NCBI GenBank assembly: GCA_022925895.1
Contig: JAKSYS010000581.1
Span: 1 to 40,624 of the forward strand
Length of the DNA stretch: 40,624 bases
Direction of reading: 5' to 3'
Source: Fragilaria crotonensis
Taxonomy: Eukaryota; Bacillariophyta; Fragilariophyceae; Fragilariales; Fragilariaceae
The notes under the pieces are model-generated. The model did no database searches, was not told the origin of the DNA, and worked only from the letters and a program-made list of their open reading frames with translations. Positions 19,901 to 29,203 of this stretch are shown piece by piece (the stretch's first letter is position 1; the number at the start of each line of letters is the position of its first letter). Made by a program: the position numbers and the translations under genes.

Positions 19901-22626
19901 ATATTCTATTTCTCTCGGGCGGAAAACTGAATCTTTCAAAATGTTCGTGGTATGTCCTCTCTTGGGAGTGGAAAAGTGGCAGACCAACTCTTCGACCAAT
20001 CACCCCGCAAGACAAAAAGATACATCTCAAACAAGGTGACCAAACGCAAGAACTCGAGATAAGACGAACTGCTCTAACTGAATCAACAAGGATGCTGGGC
20101 GTGTATATCAACCCATTGGGTGATTTCTCCGATCATCTAGAGAACTTACGGAAAAAAAGCACATACATACGCATCACGTCTTATGTCGCCTCGTCTCACG
20201 GCAGCTCAAATACGCATTTTCCATAGGTCCATATACATACCATCAATGCGCTACAGTTTACCAGTCCTGGCAGTGGATGAAGAAGAACTTGCAACAGTAC
20301 AATCACGAGTGGTACAGGTAATGTTACAACGAATGCATGTTAGTAGCACGATACCGACTTCGATCCGTCACGGACCGCTTGAACTCGGCGGACTCGGGAT
20401 ATACGATCTTAGGACAGAAGCAGGATTGGAGGCATTGAAATTTTTTCGAAATGCGATTTACGCAGATTCGGAAGTGGGAAATCTGCTTCGAATTAACCTG
20501 CAATACTCCCAACTGGAATCGGGCATCGGAGAACCAATATTAACACATCCGAACATATGTCTGCCATACCTCACGCCGTCATGGATATTGTCTCTTCGAC
20601 AATACCTATCATGCCACAACATGACAGTGACTATCACCGACTCCTACACCGTACCTCTTCAGAGTGGCCTCGATCAGTACATTATGCAACGTGAACACCT
20701 TCAACGATACACGCCGAGGCAGCAACGCGACTTAAATTTGGTAAGATTGTATTTACAAGTCACAACATTATCGGAGATGTCAGATCCGGAACGTCAGCAA
20801 GCAATCCATCTGGATTACCTTGACGCAAAACGGCCCGTCAATTGGATAAGTGATCCTCGATGGCCTCGACAACCAAACATATCGGCGTCACAACGTCGCT
20901 TATGGAAAAGATATATCACGTCTGTTTTTCTTCGCTACATTCCCTACTGGAAGGTCTCACCTTCACATCATCAAGACAAAAGTATCGGACCATCGGCAAC
21001 TCAAGATTCTATACCTACGTCTTTCGCGTCGCTCCAAGAGTACCTACGTACGTTACCAAGGACTCAACGTCGATTAATTTCGGACTGGACGCAACACGCA
21101 TCAGACCTGCAAGTATGGAGAGCCATGCGATCTCGAGAAAAACTACACTTGGCAACCGATGGAGGACTACTTGGATCATCAAGTACTCACGGTTGGGTTT
21201 TAGCTACAAGCAAACTCGTTCTTTTTACTGGAGCAGGCCCAGTTGATGGTCCTTTTGATTTAGCATCATCAACTAGGAGTGAACTCGGCGGGCTAGCAGC
21301 ATCTCTCGTGTTCATCGTGGCCATCTCTCGACATTGGGGACTGCGCCATAATGCATCATTCAAATGGTACGCTGACAGCAAGGCAGCAATTTCGAGGGTT
21401 AACAAATTTGCTCGTTCACAAAAACACGCCACAAGAATGCCATATGATGCAGACCTTTTATCTCTTATACGAAGCCTGCTCAAAGAACTTCGACGTCCAT
21501 TCAAACCGCTATGGGTGAAAGGTCATCAGGATAAAACACGGTCATACGACACCCTACCCCGTTCAGTACGAATGAATATCGACGCTGACGTTCTGGCCAC
21601 GCAATATCGCACTCACGGGCGTTTTCAATCATCACAGTCTGTGGATCATCAGCAGTGCCAACAAGTCTCCTTCACCATTAACGGTCGACGTATAAACAGT
21701 CACTTTGACGAAAGTATAAGGTACCATATTAATGGATACCACTTGAGACGATACTTACAGCATAAGAACTCTTGGAGTGACGAAACCTGGAATGAAATTG
21801 ACCTCGCTACGTTTGGAAAATCTTTTTGTCGATTAAGCCCAACAAAGCAGGTCCGACAAACAAAATTTGTACATGGCTATCTCCCGATCGGAACGAGAAG
21901 GTACAAGCAGGCTCGGATAAAGGATGAGAAACTGAAAGTGTGTCCGTGTTGCAAACTCCACGAGGAAACGGAAACGCATCTTCTCAGGTGTTCAAAAAAT
22001 CCAGCTCAAGCATCGAGTTTACGTGAACTAGCTCGCTGTATTCACGGAGGAGATACTCACGCGGTGAAGTACTTGATCTCTGGGGCAATCCGACACTGGT
22101 CGACACAGGATGATCCGTATAACCCTGACATATCCGAATATCCGTCACATCTGCATTCATTAATAACTTCCGCACTTGATTCACAAGCAAAGATTGGTTG
22201 GGAACAGATGATGAAGGGTTTTCTAAGCACGACGTGGCGAACGCTCGCATCAAAGGATATGTTTGCTGAAAAGCCGACAAATGATGATCGACAAGGAGAA
22301 TCTACGATTAAGACAACAATGAAAGGATTAGCAGAGCATTTTCACGGCTTTGGGAGGCACGCAACAAAGTCCTACACGATACAAAGGATGAGGAAATGCG
22401 CGATGTCAGATCGATGGAAATCGCAGAAATCAAGTATTACTTCAGTCGACCTCATTTGCTTCGTTTCGACGATCGACACTATTGTGAAGGTTCTTTGGCA
22501 AAACTGTTGAATGGACGATCATCTAATAGACGCAGGTGGTTACGACGAGTGAAGACATCAATTGAGATTCAGAAGGTACAAGGATCGCGACAAACACGAA
22601 TCACTTCATTTTTCAGTCCCACATGA
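16913..22626 (+). pseudogene. LINE ORF2: endonuclease-RT-RNase H polyprotein (frameshifted)
   Basis: The domains are in the usual order. The EEP (APE-type) endonuclease has residues N81 (FHNVKG), E113 (LSETN), Y209 (TAYR), D269/N271 (MMDANA), D311 (RRIDYIF) and D338-H339 (QSDHRGL). In the reverse transcriptase, motif A is FDNDASSCYDR (19461), motif B GTGQGSGASPS, and motif C FVDD (19803-19814). RNase H has D (LATDGG, 21158), E (RSELGG, 21281), D (YADSKA, 21374) and a last D near NIDADVLA (21584). A C-x2-C...H-x4-C zinc motif follows (CPCC...HLLRC, about 21944). The protein ends QTRITSFFSPT, a canonical PCNA-binding motif. One-base shifts lie near 18845, 19897 (GGGG), 20153 (A run) and 22440. 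It performs target-primed reverse transcription in the nucleus. All catalytic residues survive, so the copy is recently damaged or carries indel errors. Confidence 0.96.
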
Positions 22627-22742
22627 GTATTAGTTAAAAACACACAAGTCCTCGCGAGGAAACTCGCCAGGATGGGGTACACAGGTCTGGCCTCACGGCC
22701 GGAGCATGGTGAAAACCCTATAATTAGTTATGTTATTATTAC
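22627..22742 (+). other. LINE 3' UTR with stem-loops
   Basis: The 116-nt tail contains the palindrome TCCTCGCGAGGA and a GGCC-TCAC-GGCC hairpin, then ends in ATGTTATTATTAC. Many LINE reverse transcriptases recognise a 3' stem-loop and a short simple repeat; these are good candidates for that role. There is no poly(A). Confidence 0.6.
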
Positions 22743-22756
22743 AAAAAGGAATTCCA
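22743..22756 (+). repeat. Target-site duplication, right copy
   Basis: AAAAAGGAATTCCA, directly after the TTATTATTAC end of the LINE. It is the 3' partner of 13865-13878. Confidence 0.95.
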
Positions 22757-23979
22757 ATATCCCAGTCCAAGTCGTTCTGGCGGTGTTCTTGAATGTCGAC
22801 GTGGTCTCTTGTAAGGGAGCATCTGTCCCACTGCTGCATTCTTCATCTCGTTTGCTGCAAGACACGTCGAGCCTGAAGTTGAAGTCTCGTCGTTGTCAAT
22901 GTTTGTAGTACTCCTCGATGCAGCACATGAGTTATCAGCTGCACAACTGTTACTTGCTGATGCCGTCGAACTCAAGAATCCTGTCCTGGTTTGGATGTTG
23001 TGCTTCAATTTCCACTCCGCAAGGTCTCTTGCTATAGTCGTTCCCTCGATCAGGGAATTTGCAAGGTGCAGGCCTGTTCCTACGGTGATGGGACATCGCA
23101 TTCGCGCAAGCTGCACAATAATTTCAACAAGATATGGCTCAAACGCAAGCATGGGAGATGGTGTGCCTTGTGTTGTAGGAGGATCCAGTTTCTTGCGCTT
23201 GTGTCGGCTGCGAATGGTGGACTCACTGATATTAATGTCGTCGTTGATCTGATGCTTGGCCTTTGCATCTTGTATGATGGATGTCAGTTCGCCTCTCGAG
23301 AGACGCACATGGCGTCCATCAATGCTCCTGTGTTCAGATCCTTTCTTTCGTCAAGTGCTCTTCTGTAAGCTTTGGCTGCGTCGGACTTTCGCAAGCTGCA
23401 ACCGTTTTTAGCTTCGCGAATACTACAGTTGGTGCTGCTCGGACGCCCGCCAAGAATAAGGACGTCAGTGTCGTCGTCCACTGCTGCAGTATAACCTTCA
23501 AAAGCACTTCTATTTGTCCTACCATTAGTAGTAGAAAACTCAATTTCCTCTGTATGCATAACTTCTTGACCAGTTTCGGTGCTTGCTGTGCTATTGGATG
23601 TCAACGATGATATGGCTGAATCATTCGACGACGAATCTTTACCGCCAGCTACTGGTGGTGGTGGCGGCGGTGGCGAGTTTGTTAACGCATTTTTGGCCTT
23701 TGCAAGCTTCCTCATGTGAAATCTCACCATCTCTGTACTTAACCATGGAAGTGTTGGTTTCATTGCCTTCACAATATCTCTAATGGCACCGTATGGGGTA
23801 ACACCACCATTGTTTGCCTTCACACACTCTAATTTTCTTGCGATGATATTCAGATTCATATCGCAAGTATGATGGTCAAGTCCGGCAGGTCTCTTTTTAT
23901 ATGTCTTGGGCCTGTTTGGCTGGATCCTCCTCATGGTGGGACCAGCACTTTCTTTGTGAACATCACTTGTTCTTGTCAT
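22743..23979 (-). pseudogene. Pogo-type DDE transposase, N-terminal part
   Basis: Starts at ATG 23979 and runs in the minus direction to the LINE insertion point. The first 230 residues hold a basic start (RPKTYKKRPAG), a short conserved helical block (ECVKANNGGVTPYGAI), a polyproline run and a Ser/Thr-rich linker. The region around 23290-23308 has a one-base shift, after which SESTIRSRHKRKKLDPP looks like a helix-turn-helix DNA-binding segment. The last residues before the LINE, GLGYWNSFL, join directly to KRNEHIIRSKRC on the other side if one target-duplication copy is removed. That shows that the two halves were one gene, as expected for the linker between the DNA-binding and DDE domains. 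Confidence 0.85.
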
Positions 23980-24394
23980 TTCAATGAATGTGAAATGACA
24001 GAAATGTGAGCATTGTTATTGCAACACTCTATGAGTTAGTGCGTCGCACCGATAAGTGTGAGTTCAGGATCCAAAATTATGGCGCGATATTGACGTTAGA
24101 GGAGTTACTATTTTTTTCGCAAGCATAGAAAAAAACCCAGTCCTTAATGGATCATAAAATGGCTGGCCCAACTTGATGCGTGAAATTCTGCGAGTGCATT
24201 GAAATTCTCTCCCAAATCTGACAGTACGATTTCCCTTCCAAATGCATGTCACATGCCGTTTCGCAACCAGTCAGTTATTTGTGTGAAATGGGTAAAGGGG
24301 CAACTTTGTATTACAAGTATAGGTCAAATTCGGCAAAATGAAAGCTTTTTGTGTAGGCACAAAAATTTTTAACGCATTAATGGTCCTAAGCCAT
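23980..24394. other. 5' untranslated part of the pogo-type element
   Basis: Sequence between the transposase start and the right inverted repeat. No gene is evident. It should contain the transposase promoter on the minus strand, but I see no distinct element. Confidence 0.5.
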
Positions 24395-24423
24395 TTTATA
24401 GGTTCTAAGCCCTTTTTAACTGG
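24395..24423 (-). repeat. Right terminal inverted repeat of the pogo-type element
   Basis: Perfect inverse of 11653-11681 over 29 bp, followed by TA. Just inside it, CCTAAGCCATTTTATAGG resembles a degenerate second copy of part of the repeat, which may be a sub-terminal transposase-binding site. Confidence 0.95.
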
Positions 24424-24425
24424 TA

Positions 24426-24623
24426 CAGCTTTTCGTGCGCTCTGGTAATACCGCCACATTTCCGGCACTCACATACCGTAATGAATGATTACCAGGTACA
24501 GTAGCGCGATCACGAATACCCTCACTCGGGATTCGGGATGCGGGATCAAAAAAGAACGAAGACTTTCGGAACACAAACGAAGGAAGATTCGGAACATGAA
24601 CGAACAAAAACACACAATTTACC
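24426..24623 (+). promoter_or_regulatory. Promoter/5' UTR space of the PLGRKT-like gene
   Basis: Only 198 bp separate the transposon edge from the start codon. It contains CACTCGGGATTCGGGATGCGGGATC, a short tandem GGGAT repeat, and an A-rich leader (GAACAAAAACACACAATTTACC) before ATG 24624. An ATG at 24538 opens an upstream reading frame that overlaps the start. No TATA box is obvious. Confidence 0.4.
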
Positions 24624-25109
24624 ATGGGAGCCTCCTCTAGCAAAACCACCAACGACGAAGGCCAGAAATCCTTTGCAGATCGAGTCAGGGCTGGTGTGGA
24701 GGATGAGCTTTACAAGCGAGCCATGATGCAGCGAGAGATCGAAATGGCGTTGAACGTTGCAAAGGCCCGCGACAGCTTGCAAATCTTCGGATCCGCTTGG
24801 CTCACTCTCGTCGGTGGAGTTGGCGCTGCTACAATGGCGGGAAGGAAGGTTCCAGGAATGGGAATTCCAGTTGCAGTGGGAGCTATTGTTTTGGGGAACA
24901 TGGCGGATTTGGCTTATGGGAATAAACTCCAACGAGTGTGTCGTGAGGCTGAATACATCTTGGACCACGAGAAGGAACGCTTTGTCCCCTTTCCACAGGC
25001 TCCTTTTGCAAAGTTTTACACTGCCGAACAAAAAGCAGTAATGTACGAAAAGGCGACGCCTGTCGGAGACTTGTGGCCAAGTCGAATGTTTTCCCGTCCC
25101 ACGAAATGA
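24624..25109 (+). CDS. PLGRKT-like (DUF2368) membrane protein
   Basis: 161 residues, close to the length of the animal plasminogen receptor with C-terminal lysine (PLGRKT). The pattern matches the family: MGASSSK start, a charged helix with MMQREIEMALNVAKARDSL, two membrane segments (about 52-73 and 78-99), a short GMGIP turn between them, and LAYGNKLQRVCREAEYILDHEKER after the second. The protein even ends in lysine. In animals it binds plasminogen at the cell surface; that role is unlikely in a diatom, and the ancestral function of the family is unknown. MGASSSK also fits an N-myristoylation signal. It is an intact single-exon gene, convergent with the Hsp70 gene 52 bp downstream. Confidence 0.85.
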   Translation: MGASSSKTTNDEGQKSFADRVRAGVEDELYKRAMMQREIEMALNVAKARDSLQIFGSAWLTLVGGVGAATMAGRKVPGMGIPVAVGAIVLGNMADLAYGNKLQRVCREAEYILDHEKERFVPFPQAPFAKFYTAEQKAVMYEKATPVGDLWPSRMFSRPTK

Positions 25110-25161
25110 TCGCCATGAACATATCGCGAGGCACAGATATTCATCAGCATCACATCAAACC

Positions 25162-27102
25162 TTAGAATTCAATCAGTTCAACATCTCCTCCTTCGAATTC
25201 GCTTTCGTCAAAATCAGCATCAAAGTCTGCAAAATCCGGATCATCGTCCAGCAAACCCTGTTGCTTAGCCAGAGCTCGCATGATGGCTCCTTGCATCGGC
25301 GTAAGAACAGTGAGACCGCCAAGCTCCGCGTTACCGTCCAATACTCCAGCTTGAACGGCGCATCCCAACGCCACAGCCTCGTCTGGATTCACAGTCCTTT
25401 GAGGGACAACTCCTGTAAGCGCTGAAAGTAGCCGCCCGATAGCCGGCATGCGAGTGGCACCACCTACCAAGACAACCTGAGATATAGGTCTCCCGTTGAT
25501 TCCCGTCTGAACTTTCACGTCAGAGACAGCGGCTCCAACCTTGCGTTTTTCTGCTCGGAATTTCTTCTCTTCTTTTGCTACTTCTCGCGCTTTCTTTCGT
25601 CCTCCCTGCTGCGCTTTCTTAGCCTCCTTCATGTCGAATTGCTGCAGTTGTAACAACATGTCTGGATCAATGTCTTGTTCCGATGATTCACCTTCAGAAC
25701 CATAGAAATCTCCAAAACTTGCAGAATCCTGCATGGCCTGTTCAATCTCTTCTTCGAGTGCCAATGCAGCCTCGACAGCACTTGGGCTCGCATCACCGGG
25801 AAGAAGAGCACCCGCCATGATTGCGACTTCTCGCAAGGGTCGCAACAAGGCTTGCAATTCGCGCAAGCACAAGGATTCCATAGTTTTGCGACTCAGCTCC
25901 ACCAACACGTTCGACTCAGTCTTTGTACCATCTTCAGACAAGTCATCCCGTTCTTCCTTGAGAATGACATCTCGCGGCGACTCGAGTCTTGTCCAACCCT
26001 CCTCCCTGAGAGGGAGCGCTAATTGCGCTTTGCGATTGTTGCTCAAATAAATGCGGACCATTTCAGCAGCACGGACCATGGCATCTCGAGCTGCGGGAAT
26101 GGCAAGAAAACTCTTGGAAACGCCGTGCTGTCGAAGGACTTTGCTGAAATGTTGAGCGATGCGGTAGTCGAAGTCGGAACCACCCAAGATGACATCTCCT
26201 GATGTCGAAATGACTTCTGTCAACCCTCCTCCGACGACCAACATGCTGACATCATATGTCCCACCACCTAAATCAAAGACAAGTACCAACTCGTCCATAT
26301 CACCTAAACCAATTTGCTCCTTTCCAACTCCATAACTAAGAGCCGCTGCTTCCGGTTCTCGCAGGAGTCTCACCTTCTCCACTCCTGCCATTTGACAGGC
26401 ACGAATGGTGGCCTCACGCTGTTCATCATGAAAATATGCTGGTACGCCAATCACAGCTCGATCAACAGTCTGGTTGGTAAGTTTCTCGGCAGTCTCAAAG
26501 AGCTTGCGAAGTATTTGAGAAGAAATGAATTCGGGCGACACAGTTGATCGAAGACCATGTTCATTCGGTGGTGCATACAATTTGGTTGGATTCTCTTGTG
26601 CATCAAGAATTTGTTTCGCGAGGCCGGGTGGTTTTTCTTTGTTCTTGCTCCATTTCTTCTTCTTGGGAGTTGTCACCTCTTCTCGCGAGGCTCGTCCGAT
26701 GACGAGGTTGGGAACAACATTTGCAACTGCATGTGCCGCCGTCTCGCCAATTCCAATGACCCGTTTCACGTTCCGGTACGTCCCCAAAGGATGGTCCACT
26801 TCCCGCTCAATCGCCTGTTTGCCCACCAAAATGGTATCGCCGTCCATGTATACAACTGACGGCATGGTCCGACCGTTCCCTTCAATTTCCAATATAACTG
26901 GTACTCCGCCTTTCAATATGGACACTGCCGAGTGAGTTGTTCCAAGGTCGATGCCCACACCAATGCCTTCCTGTATGGAAGTAGACGAATGCCGATGATA
27001 TCGTGTCAACGTCGGAACGACAAAACCATACACATTAGAATGTACAAGAAACCAAATGTTTCCAATAACGAAAAGAATCGTTGTGTCAAGTTGTCGAGTC
27101 AT
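25162..27102 (-). CDS. Hsp70-type ATPase lacking the substrate-binding domain, probably plastid-targeted
   Basis: 646 residues, uninterrupted. Residues 47-590 are an Hsp70 nucleotide-binding domain: GVGIDLGTTHSAV (48-60), IGVPAYFHDEQREAT (218-232), REPEAAALSYG, VFDLGGGTYDVSML (275-288), GGSDFDYRIA and VVLVGGATRMPAIGRLL (543-559). A normal Hsp70 has a beta-sandwich and lid after this point; here only about 55 residues follow, ending in an acidic tail (DPDFADFDADFDESEFEGGD). A charged insert of about 100 residues (434-538, with KKAREVAKEEKKFRAEKRK) lies just before the adenosine motif. The N-terminus has a signal peptide (residues 7-26) and then GFVVP, like the phenylalanine-led cleavage motif of diatom plastid presequences. 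It may act as an ATP-dependent regulator or nucleotide switch and not as a client-holding chaperone. Confidence 0.88.
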   Translation of the reverse strand: MTRQLDTTILFVIGNIWFLVHSNVYGFVVPTLTRYHRHSSTSIQEGIGVGIDLGTTHSAVSILKGGVPVILEIEGNGRTMPSVVYMDGDTILVGKQAIEREVDHPLGTYRNVKRVIGIGETAAHAVANVVPNLVIGRASREEVTTPKKKKWSKNKEKPPGLAKQILDAQENPTKLYAPPNEHGLRSTVSPEFISSQILRKLFETAEKLTNQTVDRAVIGVPAYFHDEQREATIRACQMAGVEKVRLLREPEAAALSYGVGKEQIGLGDMDELVLVFDLGGGTYDVSMLVVGGGLTEVISTSGDVILGGSDFDYRIAQHFSKVLRQHGVSKSFLAIPAARDAMVRAAEMVRIYLSNNRKAQLALPLREEGWTRLESPRDVILKEERDDLSEDGTKTESNVLVELSRKTMESLCLRELQALLRPLREVAIMAGALLPGDASPSAVEAALALEEEIEQAMQDSASFGDFYGSEGESSEQDIDPDMLLQLQQFDMKEAKKAQQGGRKKAREVAKEEKKFRAEKRKVGAAVSDVKVQTGINGRPISQVVLVGGATRMPAIGRLLSALTGVVPQRTVNPDEAVALGCAVQAGVLDGNAELGGLTVLTPMQGAIMRALAKQQGLLDDDPDFADFDADFDESEFEGGDVELIEF

Positions 27103-27614
27103 TGATGTGTTGGTGGGTTCTTCGAACCGTAATCCGTATTACTCGTTTACGAAGCAAATATCAATCGGATGACAGGATCACCCTTACACACGAACTTGTT
27201 GCAGTTCAGTCTCTCCTATGATTGGTGAATTCTCCTGCTGTTTCTTGTTTGCGCCTGGGACTGTACTCGCACATTCACACTAACGACAATATGATTGAGT
27301 GAGATGCTCTACTCGAGTAGTCTACTTGAAGCAGTCGCTGGGAAAGCGAAGGTCTGTTTCGAATTTGGACAGAAGTGCGACCTCAACTGTATGAAAAAAG
27401 AAAAATGAGTGGCTCGCCATCAACGAACGCCTTTTCAAAATAGCGTACCAGTACATCCTTATACTAGTACCAGTAGTACTCGTAACTCAGAGTACAGTCG
27501 TGCTCCCTTTCTGATACGGTACGAATCACGGGATAGAGTTTTATGCGGTACGTACGGATAACTGAAGGAAACGTAACTATTTTTTCAATACTCCAGTACT
27601 ACGGTATTACAGTG
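27103..27614. other. Intergenic region upstream of the Hsp70-like gene
   Basis: 5' side of the minus-strand Hsp70-like gene. No gene is seen. 27440-27620 is another cluster of GTAC words (GTACCAGTACATCC, ACTAGTACCAGTAGTACTCG, GCGGTACGTACGG), like those at 4280, 6600, 11560 and 33210. Confidence 0.5.
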
Positions 27615-28154
27615 TCATTCTTCAGTGTTCCGGATCGAACACAGTTGGAGAACAAGGCCTGCTAGGTCTTTGAGAGTTAGATCAGAGGTGTCGCGAGTGT
27701 CTGAAGATGGCAAGTGTCGGTCAAACGAAGGTTTTTCCATATCAGAGCATTCCTCCAGAACATCATGAAAGTATTGCGCCTTCGAGAATCTGTGTGCTTC
27801 CAGGCATGCTCCGCTGTCGACCACCAAAAGACTCTGTCTTCGTCGCCTCCTCTGTTGCTGACAGGTCAATATGGTTTTACCCCAATCCACGCACTCAAAT
27901 GCCGCAGGAATCGAACCTCGCGGATTACTTTCGCAAGTGGTGCGTTTTGGCTGACTCCGACTCGAATGGCGTTGCCGTTTCCTTGCCCCGTGCGATTTGA
28001 CTGGCACAGAGATATGCAACAGCGGCGGCGGAGAATGAACAATAAGGCCCCTCCTTGCTATTGTTCTGTTTGGATTGTTCGTTGATTGTATCGCTGTTGG
28101 AATGTCAAATGGCAAAGAGAATGGTTGCTCCGTATGTTCCGAGGTATATTGCAT
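27615..28154 (-). CDS. Hypothetical protein, 179 residues
   Basis: The best start is ATG 28154 (MQYTSEHTEQPF). The N-terminal half is rich in S, R and P with basic clusters (GARKRQRHSSRSQPKR, QQQRRRRRQ) that could be nuclear localisation signals. The C-terminal 60 residues look more structured (FHDVLEECSDM, DTSDLTLKDLAGLVLQLCSI). No family is recognised. The opposite strand also has open frames here, so strand choice rests on the longer frame and on the protein-like C-terminus. It is divergent from nothing obvious and lies head to tail with the Hsp70-like gene. Confidence 0.35.
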   Translation of the reverse strand: MQYTSEHTEQPFSLPFDIPTAIQSTNNPNRTIARRGLIVHSPPPLLHISVPVKSHGARKRQRHSSRSQPKRTTCESNPRGSIPAAFECVDWGKTILTCQQQRRRRRQSLLVVDSGACLEAHRFSKAQYFHDVLEECSDMEKPSFDRHLPSSDTRDTSDLTLKDLAGLVLQLCSIRNTEE

Positions 28155-29203
28155 AGAGTGTAGCGCGATTTTCTTGAATTCTGAAGTGTGATGATGCAAT
28201 ATTTCTGATCAGGATTCGACGGCTAATGGGTATAGTATGTGGTATCAATCCTTGATGGAACGAACTACACCCTCTGTTTGGAACTCAGGAAGGACGTAGT
28301 TTCTGAATGGGCTAACATAGGACACCTGGTACTATATCCTTTTTAAGTCCAAGTTTACTTAACGCAATTCGACGTACGTCCTGAGAACGACGTAGTCAGC
28401 CAGTACATGACTACGACTAAAGTCACAAAGGCAGAAGGATTCAACGACAGTGTTCGATTTTCTGAGTACCACCAACCAGGATGATTTCACACTTACTATG
28501 ACTGTGTCGATGTTTCAAGAGTTTAGCGACCTTCTAAAGCACTCTAGAGTGCATAGTAAAAAATCGAAATACATCGTTGCTTCACGCATGAAAGGCAAAA
28601 CATAAACCCATTCTACTACAATCTACAGTGTATGTATGAAGATTACTGTGAGTACCAACGGCTGGCAATAAGACGTATTTAATTCCTTGTTTAGATGACA
28701 CTTATCTGCGATTCTCTGCATACTGCGTGCAGTCTTGGTTGTACCACCACGTCAGCCAGTTTGAGAGGTATGCATAGGAAATGTGGAGGTATGTAGTAGC
28801 TTCTACTATCATTCTATGCATATGATATTATGTACGACAGAAGGTCACAATGACGACGTAAACGAATCGGCAGGAGCCTTTCCAAACATGGACAACCGTA
28901 AAACCTTAGAGCATCCCCGCCCAAGATTCCACGCCCTCGTATACCCTCAAGTGTCTATCCTCCTGGTGCCATGGGGTTGATTAAACCCCCTCCGTTTGCC
29001 TTTTTGAATTTGTGAATGTGTACATAAACTAGCTACTGTCATACTAGACTCAAAAACTGCCAAGGCTAACATGCCGACACTAATGAAAGGCAGATAGAAC
29101 TAGTAACATAACGCTTACAATTTTAACTCGAGCGTAGTTAAAATCTCTTACTAAAACTCTACGGGTTACGTGCGTAGCCCCTCCCTATCTCGTTCCCTCG
29201 ACC
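28155..29203. other. Intergenic, no gene seen
   Basis: About 1 kb of AT-rich sequence with short open frames only. The word AACCGTAAAACCTTA at about 28893 also occurs at about 4956, next to the fold-back-like element, and may be a shared element end. The last 40 bases (CCTCCCTATCTCGTTCCCTCGACC) form a pyrimidine-rich leader before the next gene. Confidence 0.5.

Larger units (their letters stand above)
13879..22742 (+). mobile_element. Full-length RNase H-type LINE (non-LTR retrotransposon)
   Basis: An 8,864-bp element inserted in the pogo-type transposase gene. It is flanked by a perfect 14-bp target duplication, AAAAAGGAATTCCA, at 13865-13878 and 22743-22756. It has a short 5' UTR, a long ORF1, and an ORF2 with endonuclease, reverse transcriptase, RNase H and C-terminal zinc motif, followed by a short 3' UTR ending in TTATTATTAC. 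The RNase H domain after the RT places it with the I-type group of clades (I, Ingi, R1, Tad, Loa); I cannot choose among them. ORF1 has about five frameshifts and ORF2 four, several at homopolymers. Perfect target duplications suggest a fairly recent insertion, so some shifts could be sequencing errors. Confidence 0.95.
11653..24423 (-). mobile_element. Pogo/Tc1-mariner-type DNA transposon, split by a LINE
   Basis: Both ends carry a 29-bp perfect terminal inverted repeat (11653-11681 and 24395-24423; outer part CCAGTTAAAAAGGGCTTAG), each bordered by TA (11651-11652 and 24424-24425), the target duplication typical of the Tc1/mariner/pogo group. The transposase gene is on the minus strand and is interrupted by an 8.9-kb LINE. 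Without the LINE and one copy of its target duplication, the element would be about 3.9 kb. Several frameshifts show that it is no longer autonomous, although the intact inverted repeats could still be mobilised by a related transposase. Confidence 0.92.

Noticed and set aside
28890-28910. Shared word AACCGTAAAACCTTA with about 4956
   Set aside because: Only 15 bp and no longer alignment around it, so not called as an element end.
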